From the IMG/VR virus record IMGVR_UViG_3300035659_001474, positions 85,110 through 128,327 of that record: DNA of 43,218 nucleotides. One strand, given 5' to 3'. Below the pieces are notes generated by a model. That model saw only the letters and a program-made list of their open reading frames with translations. It had not been told where the DNA came from and made no database searches. Positions 1-10,300 of this stretch are shown in pieces. The stretch's first letter is position 1; each line of letters starts with the position of its first letter. Source of the DNA: a virus. Both the position numbers and the translations under genes were made by a program.

Positions 1-152
1 ACATTGGACAATTCGCGTTCAGGCCGTGCTGTAACTCTTCTTTTGCTTTTAGGGTGTCTTTTCAAGTAATCTTTCTGCGTCTCTTGAGAAAGCTCATCCC
101 ATTTAGCAGCTTCTTTAATAAACTCTCTCTGAATAACAGCAAAATGTTTCAT
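1..152 (-). CDS. Hypothetical phage protein, N-terminal part (runs off the left edge)
   Basis: An open frame of 50 codons starts at the ATG at 152-150 and stays open to the window edge, so the C-terminus is missing. The readable protein is basic and helical, with a segment KWDELSQETQKDYLKRHPKS near residues 17-36. I recall this type of segment (W-x-x-L-S-x-E-x-Q-x-x-Y-L-x-x-H-P-x-S) from small uncharacterised phage proteins, but no function is known to me. A GGGG stretch about five bases before the ATG could serve as a weak ribosome site. It follows the 179-residue tail protein by 23 bases and is probably the next gene of the same operon. Its position does not show whether it is structural. 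Confidence 0.55.
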   Translation of the reverse strand, partial: MKHFAVIQREFIKEAAKWDELSQETQKDYLKRHPKSKRRVTARPERELSN

Positions 153-175
153 TGTAACCCCATAAGTTAAAGTAA

Positions 176-715
176 TTAGAACGTCAATCTCCAGGTAATT
201 GTGAGTGTCGATGTACTCGGCTTGTTCCAGACGGGCATTGTGTAGTAATTGCAAATATCACCGAGCAACGAAATTGTTGCATCATTGCCACCAAACAGTG
301 CCATTTCAACAAGTGCACCGACTGCTTCTGTGTCATTGTACACTGTCTCATACTCAACAACATTTGTTCGAGCTAACGGTGATTCTACAAACGTCACAGG
401 ATCAACATAATACACTCGATTAAAAATCTTCCTAAACAACTCATTAACTAATGCTCCCTGACTAGCAGACGCGGGTGGCGGATTCTGCTTATCCCATCCA
501 GGATCACCTGTACCAACTGCTAATGACTTCAATCCCGGTACATACGTTCCCGGCGTGCCAGGTACAGCATTATCAGACATTAACTGAGCCATCAAAAATG
601 ACGCATTATCTACAATAACATTATGCGCCGTTCGACGCTCAATAGTCCCATCTTCATGCTTCATCACCATAAAAATATCACCGCGCTTAATCCGAAGATT
701 ATTCTCCAACAACAT
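176..715 (-). CDS. Tail-tip/baseplate-associated structural protein (179 aa)
   Basis: A 179-residue protein with a good ribosome site (GGAGG five bases before the ATG at 715). The N-terminus has a short beta motif (IKRGDIFMVMKHEDGTIERR) running into HNVIVDNASFLMAQLM. It continues with a glycine/proline loop, LAVGTGDPGW, a segment NELFRKIFNRV, and ends in a beta strand TLTITWRLTF. I recognise this as a pattern seen in phage virion proteins coded near fibre genes (an 'NxIVDxA...LAVGTG...W.L.F' layout), but I cannot name a family. It lies just downstream of the gpI-like gene, where tail-fibre attachment proteins usually sit. Its first 30 residues resemble the 44-residue protein encoded immediately upstream. 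A role in attaching or capping fibres is inferred from position only. Confidence 0.6.
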   Translation of the reverse strand: MLLENNLRIKRGDIFMVMKHEDGTIERRTAHNVIVDNASFLMAQLMSDNAVPGTPGTYVPGLKSLAVGTGDPGWDKQNPPPASASQGALVNELFRKIFNRVYYVDPVTFVESPLARTNVVEYETVYNDTEAVGALVEMALFGGNDATISLLGDICNYYTMPVWNKPSTSTLTITWRLTF

Positions 716-726
716 ATGTCCTCCAA

Positions 727-861
727 TTAGTTAAGTTTTCTAATCTCAACTGTACCATCTTTATGCTTCATTACTCCAACAGCTGCATCACCCTTAATCC
801 TTGGCACTTCCTCTTTCAACGGCTTAACAGCTTTCTTAACCTGATCTTTCTGCATCTGCAT
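727..861 (-). CDS. Small 44-aa protein, partial duplicate of its neighbour's N-terminus
   Basis: The frame is open further upstream, but the start is best placed at the ATG at 861-859: a perfect GGAGG (870-874) sits eight bases before it. The 44-residue product starts MQMQKDQVKKAVKPL, is basic, and ends GDAAVGVMKHKDGTVEIRKL plus N. The second half matches the N-terminus of the next gene product (IKRGDIFMVMKHEDGTIERR) in order and spacing, so it looks like a copy of that beta motif with nothing behind it. The gene starts just inside the 3' end region of the 2156-residue gene (stop at 868-866) and ends eleven bases before the next start. It could be a true accessory protein, a regulatory mini-gene or a duplication remnant. 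I favour an expressed gene because of the ribosome site. Confidence 0.55.
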   Translation of the reverse strand: MQMQKDQVKKAVKPLKEEVPRIKGDAAVGVMKHKDGTVEIRKLN

Positions 862-865
862 AAAT

Positions 866-3800
866 CTATCCTCCAAAGAATCGCTCAATCCAGAAGAACA
901 ACATATCTGTAGATTCATTAGTAATAGAATCTAAATCATTTGTTGTAAACGGATGAGCATTTGTTTCATGCGCAAAACCATACTCATTATCTACAGTCGT
1001 CACTCTCTCATAATACGGTATCGCAAATCTCATCATCAATCTCTCATCAGGCAACTCAAACTGCTCTGTTATTAGTGCTCCAAAATTGACATTCTCTCTT
1101 ATATCAAACTCAACACGCTCACTATGAAAATCATTAGCATCAAAAAACATTGCTTCTTCTGGCTTTTTCCATTTCTCATTCAACGGTCCGACATGCACAT
1201 CAAAGAATACACCAGTCTCACATATATGTGCGTGTTTACCTTCTGGCAAATTATATGAAATTATTGCATCACTCGGAACATTAACTTGATTCAGCAGTGC
1301 TTTCTTTGTTAAATCAAAAACACCACCAGTAACTGTATAAGTATTCGTATATAATCTAAGTTCTCTGTATATGACGTATTTATTAAATTTGTAGATAATT
1401 TTGACGGTCTCTGTCACTAATGGGTTCCTACTTAAACATATCTTACCCGTAAAACCATTAACTGATATCACAGATATCGGCGGACCAGCAGGCGTAACAA
1501 CAAGCTGAATGTCTATCGGATCAGTCGTTATCTTGTTCTCTGCTAGATTCAAAATAGGCTTATAATATGCATAACAACAATTATTCGAACCATTAAATTG
1601 AGCTGTCACATTCTCAGTTATCACATCTGCTTTCTTATACTTATTTGCACAATCTGTCCTAACATCTTCATCACCATAAAAATGAAGATCAAACTTTGAA
1701 ACTTCATCATGTATATCTTTAGTCCTAACAATCTCAGAAAACACATATCGCAATAAGAAATATGTATGAGCCGGTTTCACTAACTTCAACACAGACGTAA
1801 TATTATCATTAAACTCTGACCAATTAACAATAGGCGTATTCCCTATATCAACATCAAACGAAAACATAAACTGCCACGCTATATTATCTAAATACTCTCG
1901 TATAGACACTGATTGCACACCAAGAAATACTGAAAGACCATCAATCAGACTCTGTTTTGTCGAACCCTTAAAAAACATCTGCATCAAAGTAATCAGCACT
2001 TCTCTATACCTATCATGCGAAAAATCCGGTCTCGGCTCAAACTTCAACAAATATCCCAAATTCTGATACAACAAATCTGGACGAGTCTGATCGTAATAAT
2101 TGTCACGTGAATAATCTTCTGACACTTGCATCGATCGAGCTATCTCAAGAGCCAATGATTTGAAATAACCATAAAATACTGTTGACTCAGAATCTTTATT
2201 ATACGTACTTTCTAAATTACCCAAGATTCTATTCATGATACCAATATGATATTGATACCATCGATCTCTGAACTCTCTTGGCGGCGTTGCTATCTCTCTA
2301 CATGTAAAATAATACTTATCAGTAACCATCACATTACCACTAAAATCTTTTGCATCAATTGAAACATTCACCGTATAACCATCTTCAAATGTCTCTGACG
2401 GTGTTATTGCAAGTAGATACCCACGACCACGAGGTATATAATAGATATTCTTATTATCTTCAAACCTAGCTACAAACATTGTAAACTTTGGATTAACTTG
2501 CACATGATACAAATTAATGAATTCTAAACTTGATATCTGAGCATAATCTGAATTAACAATAACAGTACTAAATCCAGGAATTGCATCTAAAAATACACTA
2601 ACTTTCTTAACAGTTGAATATTCATCATTTGTCAAATTGGCTGTAGCAACTACTACACCACCAACTGTCACATACAGATTGTTGTCAAGCACATCTAAAA
2701 ACACATCAGGTAATGAGCCTGAATAGGTCACAGTCATTACATCTAATGTAGATACATTGTAAGTCGTATTAGCAATTTTGACTTTTACAGTTCGTAAGTC
2801 TAAACCTGATATGTCATCGTCCAAAAATATCATGACATTAGTATCTCTTGAAACATCTTCAGTCTTGTGCTTAGGCCAAAATCCTCGCACATACGGTGCA
2901 GTCGTATCAGTCGGAAATATACCAACTACAACTGGTATTAATGCATTTCCGGCATTATCATTAGCATAAATTACGACATTGTCTAAATCTTTGAAATTTG
3001 GAATACTAGCTACTGGACCAACTTTTACTTGCAATGTATTATATGGTACAATACCAGTATATGAGAAAAATGCAGCATTCTTAATTGTCGAATATTCAAT
3101 ATCATCAACAACTATTTTAACAGAATTCACATCCATACCTGACAATACATCAGCAAAATTCACAGTCAAATGTGTCTGTATAGTAAACACTAAATTTGCA
3201 GGATCTATAGATGTAACTACAGGCTTCTCTAAATCTAATTTCAACGGATTAGATGCTGTCTTTACAGATTCTACATTACCGGCATTACTAACAGTAAAAT
3301 ACTTTATATTGTAGATACCACTAGCTGCAAACGCAATTTGTTGCGTCGTTGTATATGATGAACTTGTAGTAGGATCTGGCGGTACTATAGGACTTACTGC
3401 AAATTCATAATATGTTCGATAAACACCTGAAGATATAGCATTAACTGTTAACTGAACTATTCTATTACTAGCCCAATTAGTAGTAATACTATCTGTCGTA
3501 ATCGGCGTAGTTATATCAAGTTTGAATACTTGCTGTTTTACAGATTCAGTGTTTCCAACATTGTCAATACTGTAAAAATGTAATGTATGAATGCCTTCAG
3601 ACGGCATCAACAATGATGTCACATAAATTGAAAAGAAAGTATCACTATCCCATTTGTAATATATTCGATAAACACCGGAATCAGGATCATTACTAGTTAA
3701 CACTATATTCGGCGCTGTTATGTACCAGCCATTGCTACCATCTGGAGGTAACACATTAGGAAATGTATCAGGCGCAGTCTTGTCAATTTGTACTGGTAAT

Positions 3801-6800
3801 GATTCTTCAATTGCTTCATAATTTCCAGCATTATCTACACCTCGATACTTGACAATATATTGACCAGTATTTGAAAGAGTGACTGATGCTGCAGAACCAG
3901 GACTAGATATACTTGGATCAGTGCCATCAGTACTATATAGTATTTCATAGACGCCTGAAGGTGATTGATGATATGGATCAGGTAATGGAACAGTATAATC
4001 ATTAGAATTAATTGCAACAGTTACGTCACTAGTTGTCCAACCACTAGCAGCATCGTCAGTAGAAATTGGTGCATGAGTATCAAGTTGTAATGTATTGTGA
4101 CCTGATAATTCTGAAATAGATGTGTTAGTTGTCTGACGACCGCGTTTGTCTATAACAATAGTAGTTATGTCTTTGGGACCCTGAATATCGTATGATGGTA
4201 TTGGAGGTAATATATCATCAGGATAAATAAACGGGCTAGACTTATCAGAAAAATCTACTTCAATATCAGGATCATTAATGTCACCAATTATGATCTGTTT
4301 TGATCCCGAACCTATTGTAGTATTAAATAGTGTGCAATAAGTGTAGTCTACCTCAACATTGTCACTAATTAATGGTACTGCATTAGCTGAAACTGTTATT
4401 TGATTTCCTGAAACAGAAATAACAGCATATGTTTGAGATTGTGTTGTATTTTGTACTCTAGTAGCAACAGTTAATGTTTCATATGACGTATTGATTTGTA
4501 AAGTTTGATATATACAAGTAAATGGTCCTGAACCTGAAACACTTATTAACGTAGAGTGCTCGTTGAAAACAAATACATTAGGACTAGAGACTTGAGTTTT
4601 TATCGATGGTCGTAAAGTCGGAGTAGACTGATCAAGTTTATACCATGAGTTAGTACCATTAGGAGAAAAACTAGTATGATCAGTGTTCTTTACAATATTG
4701 ACATTTACTACAGGAGCTCGATTCAAAACTGCTACAGTTGCGCCAAGATCTTTTACATCCTCAGTATTTCCGGCAGCATCAACTGCAAACCATTTGATTG
4801 AACTTACACCATTATTGAGTAAGTCAATTATTGTACCTTCAGGTGAAAGTGTTGTTGGTTCACCATTAATTGCATAATAGACATGACTAATGCCAGAATA
4901 AACGTAACTCACTTGAATATTGTCAGTGTCAGTAAATACTTCAATAGTATAGATTTTGTTGTTAGAAATATAATTTACAGTCAAATCTGTACTAGTTGTA
5001 ACATTGCGCACATGCGACACACTAAATAAGAAATTATGAACAGTTGTAAGTTCATTCTTAGTATGATCTTTGGTCAATATTGTTTCGTCAGTAATTGTAT
5101 ACTGTCTATCATCTACAGGCTTCAAGAATATACGTAACGGATCTGATACTATTATTTCAGGCTTTGCTCGATTTAATGTTTGAACACCAATACCAGTGTT
5201 AGTGATGTCAATATTATTGTGTATATACGCATCCATGTACGTATTTGCTACTTTTATTTGAGTCGCAGATACTCTAGTAGCATAATAATATCTATTGTCT
5301 AGCAATGGATCAGGCAACTGTACTGTTGTATGAAATTGAATTACACAACCGTCAGTAAGATTGTGAGGTACTGACGTCGTTAAAATGTCATTTACAATAT
5401 TAACAGTAAACGTCTTAATAGTTGGATCAACATTCATTACTGTCAAATACGACATGAGTGACGACCAGTCAGTATATGTCGTCAAATTTTGCCGTAATGA
5501 ATCTGTCAACATTGGATAAAAATTGTCATTTTCAATTACATGCGCCCATGACAAGATTATGTTAAGTTCATTATAAGCATTTATTGCTGTAGCATCTGTT
5601 GCTGTAGCAGGCTTTATGAAATCATAATCAAACAATCGTTCATGTGGGGTTTCTACATTTCCAGAAATATCGACAGAGAAGTATACAAGTCTAATAACTT
5701 TTGAAGTATATGGTAATTGTATTGGTCCATCTTCAGAATGATATTCTAATGTAGGATCTTCGTCGAACTGATAGATTATCTTACTTACACCTGAAGCATT
5801 ATCTAGAGCAGAAAATGTTATGTTGGGCGTAGTAGTATAATAACCACTACCATGATCAGGAATAACAGTCAATGTCGTTACTGGAGCAGTAGAATCTACT
5901 TTGTAAATCTTCTGTATTGTAGCAGTCTCAGTGTCAGTATTTGCAGTTGCAGCCACTTGCCAAACACCGTCACCCGGTAATACGAAATGACTTGTATAAT
6001 CATGATACAAATACGTTTCTGTAAACGTGTGAGGATATGTATCAATACTGAGACCAAATACAGTCTCTGTGGCATCATATGTTCCCGGACTTACAAACTT
6101 AATTTCTGATGTCGGTGATCCAGTCCCACTAGTCGGTGATGTAACAGTAATATATCCAGTACCAGCTAAACCATCAGCTCCTGTCTGAGTAGCTACAAGT
6201 ATATCACCACCAACTGTATTATTAATCTGATCAAGAATATCCTGCATCGATGTTTTTGTAGAATCTACACCACGAATATTGATAACTAATGGTGTACCTG
6301 ACTTATCAATTTCAAGCGCTATAAATGAACCACGCGATAAGTCAATCAAGCTAGTGATTTGAAATGTGCTTGTATATGTAGCTGTTGTCGGTCTAGCATT
6401 TGGTGCAATCTTATATTGTAATTTAGTTACAAGTTCAGGTTTAGTAGTTAATAAGCCAATTTGTGGCGATGATCTATACCAACCGTTTTCACCATTGATT
6501 GGAAAACTTTCAGTCATTATCACTTGTAAAACTTCAGGCTCGATTTCAACTCTAAACGGTATCGAATCTTTAATAACTTCAATATTTCCAGCATTATCGA
6601 CAGAAAAGAACTTTATGATATATAGACCAGAAGTTTTGATCTCAAATGATGTCGCAGGCTTTAAGTTTCTAGTAGGTGTAGAACCGTCAGTAGTATAGTA
6701 AGTTGCTTGTTGACCAGAAGCAGAATCAGTTATAGTAAAATTGATAGTAACTGGATTATGAACTACTTCAAGCGGAACTGTAATTGCAGTTGTTGGGGCG

Positions 6801-7336
6801 ACATTATCATACTTGAAAACTTTAGTTTGAACATTTTCTTTATTGCTGGCAAAATCTATGGCATAGACTTGTATATAGTGAATGCCTTCATTGGGTATTG
6901 ATAGCGCAGTAGTATATTCTTGAAATGTAGTGCCATCCCAAGAGTAATAGATTTTGTCAATACCAGAAACTGCATCATTAGCAGTTATTGTAATAACTGG
7001 TAATGAATTGTACCAACCATTTTCACCATCTGGTTGAATATTGACATGTATAGTAGATACTGGAGCAATACCGTCAATTTTTACAGATTCAGTCTGTACA
7101 GCATTAGCTTGACTAGTTGAAATACTAATCGAATAGTATTTGACAGTAGTAATGCCTTCAGTTTCAATAATAAACGGCGTAGTATACAGATATCTTGAAG
7201 GATTAGATATTACAGTAGGATCTGAACCGTCAAGGGTATAATACGTATGACAAGGTTCACTAGTGTCAAATATGACAGCAAAAAAGCTAGTGCACCAACT
7301 AGTAGAAATGTTACTATTTGTTACAGGAATTGCCAT
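866..7336 (-). CDS. gpI-like baseplate/tail protein with a long Ig-like (OmpL47/CHB-HEX-type) N-terminal region (2156 aa)
   Basis: Residues about 1690-1870 resemble phage P2 gpI-type tail proteins: a helical stretch with RSMQVSEDYSRDNYYDQTRP, then REVLITLMQMFFKGSTKQSL and a 'VKPAHTYFLL' end. These proteins join wedge to fibre. In front lie about eleven beta domains of 85-110 residues. The first (YYTLDGSDPT) resembles the C-terminal domain of chitobiase/beta-hexosaminidase. Several others carry the OmpL47-like signature of 'GW...P.I...A.D..SG...IYY..D' followed by 'Y.IDN.GN.E'. A FliD-insert-like module (about residues 330-440) and a YYATRVSATQIKVA module interrupt them. After the gpI part comes one more tail Ig-like module (about 1898-1990). 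The start ATG at 7336 follows AGGTGA, and the stop is TAG. It follows the gpJ-like gene by seven bases, the usual J-I order. The gpI call is good. The role of the Ig part, probably adhesion or spacing, is inferred. Confidence 0.8.
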   Translation of the reverse strand: MAIPVTNSNISTSWCTSFFAVIFDTSEPCHTYYTLDGSDPTVISNPSRYLYTTPFIIETEGITTVKYYSISISTSQANAVQTESVKIDGIAPVSTIHVNIQPDGENGWYNSLPVITITANDAVSGIDKIYYSWDGTTFQEYTTALSIPNEGIHYIQVYAIDFASNKENVQTKVFKYDNVAPTTAITVPLEVVHNPVTINFTITDSASGQQATYYTTDGSTPTRNLKPATSFEIKTSGLYIIKFFSVDNAGNIEVIKDSIPFRVEIEPEVLQVIMTESFPINGENGWYRSSPQIGLLTTKPELVTKLQYKIAPNARPTTATYTSTFQITSLIDLSRGSFIALEIDKSGTPLVINIRGVDSTKTSMQDILDQINNTVGGDILVATQTGADGLAGTGYITVTSPTSGTGSPTSEIKFVSPGTYDATETVFGLSIDTYPHTFTETYLYHDYTSHFVLPGDGVWQVAATANTDTETATIQKIYKVDSTAPVTTLTVIPDHGSGYYTTTPNITFSALDNASGVSKIIYQFDEDPTLEYHSEDGPIQLPYTSKVIRLVYFSVDISGNVETPHERLFDYDFIKPATATDATAINAYNELNIILSWAHVIENDNFYPMLTDSLRQNLTTYTDWSSLMSYLTVMNVDPTIKTFTVNIVNDILTTSVPHNLTDGCVIQFHTTVQLPDPLLDNRYYYATRVSATQIKVANTYMDAYIHNNIDITNTGIGVQTLNRAKPEIIVSDPLRIFLKPVDDRQYTITDETILTKDHTKNELTTVHNFLFSVSHVRNVTTSTDLTVNYISNNKIYTIEVFTDTDNIQVSYVYSGISHVYYAINGEPTTLSPEGTIIDLLNNGVSSIKWFAVDAAGNTEDVKDLGATVAVLNRAPVVNVNIVKNTDHTSFSPNGTNSWYKLDQSTPTLRPSIKTQVSSPNVFVFNEHSTLISVSGSGPFTCIYQTLQINTSYETLTVATRVQNTTQSQTYAVISVSGNQITVSANAVPLISDNVEVDYTYCTLFNTTIGSGSKQIIIGDINDPDIEVDFSDKSSPFIYPDDILPPIPSYDIQGPKDITTIVIDKRGRQTTNTSISELSGHNTLQLDTHAPISTDDAASGWTTSDVTVAINSNDYTVPLPDPYHQSPSGVYEILYSTDGTDPSISSPGSAASVTLSNTGQYIVKYRGVDNAGNYEAIEESLPVQIDKTAPDTFPNVLPPDGSNGWYITAPNIVLTSNDPDSGVYRIYYKWDSDTFFSIYVTSLLMPSEGIHTLHFYSIDNVGNTESVKQQVFKLDITTPITTDSITTNWASNRIVQLTVNAISSGVYRTYYEFAVSPIVPPDPTTSSSYTTTQQIAFAASGIYNIKYFTVSNAGNVESVKTASNPLKLDLEKPVVTSIDPANLVFTIQTHLTVNFADVLSGMDVNSVKIVVDDIEYSTIKNAAFFSYTGIVPYNTLQVKVGPVASIPNFKDLDNVVIYANDNAGNALIPVVVGIFPTDTTAPYVRGFWPKHKTEDVSRDTNVMIFLDDDISGLDLRTVKVKIANTTYNVSTLDVMTVTYSGSLPDVFLDVLDNNLYVTVGGVVVATANLTNDEYSTVKKVSVFLDAIPGFSTVIVNSDYAQISSLEFINLYHVQVNPKFTMFVARFEDNKNIYYIPRGRGYLLAITPSETFEDGYTVNVSIDAKDFSGNVMVTDKYYFTCREIATPPREFRDRWYQYHIGIMNRILGNLESTYNKDSESTVFYGYFKSLALEIARSMQVSEDYSRDNYYDQTRPDLLYQNLGYLLKFEPRPDFSHDRYREVLITLMQMFFKGSTKQSLIDGLSVFLGVQSVSIREYLDNIAWQFMFSFDVDIGNTPIVNWSEFNDNITSVLKLVKPAHTYFLLRYVFSEIVRTKDIHDEVSKFDLHFYGDEDVRTDCANKYKKADVITENVTAQFNGSNNCCYAYYKPILNLAENKITTDPIDIQLVVTPAGPPISVISVNGFTGKICLSRNPLVTETVKIIYKFNKYVIYRELRLYTNTYTVTGGVFDLTKKALLNQVNVPSDAIISYNLPEGKHAHICETGVFFDVHVGPLNEKWKKPEEAMFFDANDFHSERVEFDIRENVNFGALITEQFELPDERLMMRFAIPYYERVTTVDNEYGFAHETNAHPFTTNDLDSITNESTDMLFFWIERFFGG
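870..874 (-). promoter_or_regulatory. Ribosome binding site of the 44-aa gene
   Basis: GGAGG on the minus strand, eight bases before the ATG at 861 and just before the TAG stop (868-866) of the large gpI-like gene. It decides the start of the small gene, because the open frame itself extends further upstream into the gpI-like coding region. Confidence 0.6.
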
Positions 7337-7343
7337 GATTCAC

Positions 7344-10300
7344 CTATATTGTATGAATTATCAATGTCTTCAAATTCAAATAATCTAAATCTGTGACCAC
7401 AATATCTTTAGAACCAGTTTCCCCTGAAACATTATATGCAACAGTTATTGAGAATCCTGCAGGTGTACTGCCGTTTTTCATTGAAGTATATAATGAACCA
7501 TCACTATCAATAAATCCTCTACCTAAACCATTTGCAACTTCATCACGTGAATTTACTAATTGTAATGGCACGTCATTTGCACTTATTCTCCAAAACTGTG
7601 ATATATCACTTGTGCTACCAGCAGTTTTGTATCTTAATGTATTACTAGCAGTTCGATATGATGTCGTTATACCCACTTGATAGACAGTCCAAATCGTATT
7701 TGACTGTAGAATCTCATTAGCAATATGTGTTCCATTAGAAATGACCATTTTTGTCAATGGCAATATCACATAGTCAATGCTACTATTATCATCAGCTACA
7801 GCTATCACGTCACTCTGATTGATCCGTGAACCCAATGTCTTTTGGTCAAACATTGTATACAGTGCAGTGCTTACAGAATCTATAGCCACAGGACTACTAG
7901 CATTTAATTTAAGCTTAATAGTGAACTCAATGTCGACATCAATTCTATTTGCATACTTTACTAAAACATCAGCTGTTATATGTCTAGCAACTTCAATCTT
8001 GTCTTGTATTACTTTTACTAAAGAATTAGTATTGTACGACACTGTTACAGATTCACCATATTTGTAGCTTACAACTACAGTTTGACCATCTGTAATAGTA
8101 GATGTTAATGATCGTGAAATACTTAAATAACCAAACTGAGTAGCCGGCAATTGCAGTACATAATCTGTGTTAATATAGTAATGTATAGTTGCACCAATAT
8201 TAGTAACAGTAATTGTATGTTCGTCAATACCTTTTTTACTCAGTTGTTTATACTCAAAACCAACAAGACTAATATGTTCACTAAAGTCAGATAAGTTACC
8301 AGAAGGTAATCCAGTTGATGGATCATATAGCAACTGAATGCTTCGTTTAGCATGTACTGAATTGCCTGTAAGTAAAATGTCATCAACTTTATTGAATAGA
8401 TATTCAGTACCTTCTTGTAATACATCACCTTCACTTGTAATTACTGAATTTATTGAATCAACAGGCTGATAACTAAAAATAGCAGGATCAGTCTTCTTAT
8501 ACTTATAAGTCACTCTAATAATATCTGTCGGCACGATTCCAATCACACTATTAATAGCATTTGTATCATTTATGTCTATAGATGTGCCGTTTGGTTCAAT
8601 AATGAATGACTCAACAACATTACCATGAGCTAATTGTGCTGTAGTTTCATTACCTGAAGCACTAGCTATAACAACTTCACCAACAATTGGATTGACATAT
8701 GAATAATCTGCTGAAACAATGTCGCCAGAAACTAAACCTGCTTGAAATGATAAGAATGAGAATAATATTTGACCTCTTGCATGACCTCCAACAGTCTTAT
8801 AGTACACACTATAATCTACATCTCTTATCAAAGCTGTCTTTGTTACAGGATGAATCGTTAGCTGTCCTGTGCCCGGTGTCGTTATGTCAATAGCTATACC
8901 ATTTTGCGCATTACTCAATGTAGTTGCTAACTTAAGAGTAGTATTTGTTAGTTTGATTGCATAGTAAGTAACGCCAGCAACTAAGGGACTCGGTAATGTT
9001 GTACCCGCAGCGACATTAACAGTATCACCAGTATGATAAACATGTCTAAGAATTATTGTTAATATGTCAGTTGCCGGATCAATTGCAAATGTACTAATTC
9101 GATAAAGATAGATAACATCTGTAAGAATTGCAACATCTTTACTTAACAAATTAGCATCTAAATAAGCGTCTACTTCGCCACCAATAGCCGATGCTACAAC
9201 TATTTCATTTACAATAGGCACTTTGTACTCATAGTCAGCTGTAACACTATCACCTAATGATATCGGAAAATTAATTGTAATCGCGCCTGTTGTTAAATTC
9301 AATGAATACTGCGCTTTAGGTTTTTCAATGGCATTCTTGTAAATTGTGAAATTACCAGTTAAGTCAAATTCATCTGACTTTGTCACGTTTATGATTTCTT
9401 GTATCAAATATGCAGGATACATAATTGAAACATCTGGATTAATAATGTCAACTCGCATGTTTGTAGCGCTTGACATACTACTAGTAATAGAAGTATTATA
9501 TTGAACAGTTTCTCTATAATTACTTTTGTATATGAAACCAAATGTTTCAGTTTGACTAACTATTACACTGCCCTTAAAATAGATATCTACTTTACCAAAT
9601 GCATGCTCACCTCTAACTGAATCATAATCTCGTTGCATTAATACATGACCAGCATCAACAATCAGTACATCTTGAACATATTGAGTGCCAATAGCTGTTC
9701 GTAAATATCCATCTTTAGTTCCAAGATCAAGACCAGTAAAAGCTAACATTGCTCTACTAGCAAAACTTCTATTACCTTCAATATCTTGACCACCTTGTGT
9801 CGGCTTCACATTTGTTACTTGTAACTGTGTAAATGTCGAATTATTGATAGTATTAGTACCAACATTAGTCACTTCGCCAGATATTAATGCTTGGACTGAA
9901 GCCGTTATTTCATATCGTTGAGTTGCGTCATTGAAATATGAATCTATGGACCCAATCAGCATCTGCGCTTGTTCTAGCGTTTGAAAGTTGATTGCGAGCT
10001 TCGCAGAAGTTGATGTTGTCGATACAACTGTGCCTTGTGGTATAGTTATTGTTGCCAACGGCTTAATTTGTGTATAGAATACAACTTCACCAACAGATGC
10101 AGTAGCTGCTTTTCTAAACACATCAAAGTTATTTGCAAGTTTGTCAAACGAAAAGTCTATAACTGACTGCACATCACTGTCATTAGTCAATTGCAAAGCA
10201 GCTTTCAATTGCTGCTTATATGTTGATTGCGTAACAGCAATTGATGAACCTGTATTATTCGGATCGTCAATTTCTAACAATGTTAGGAATGATGATGATC

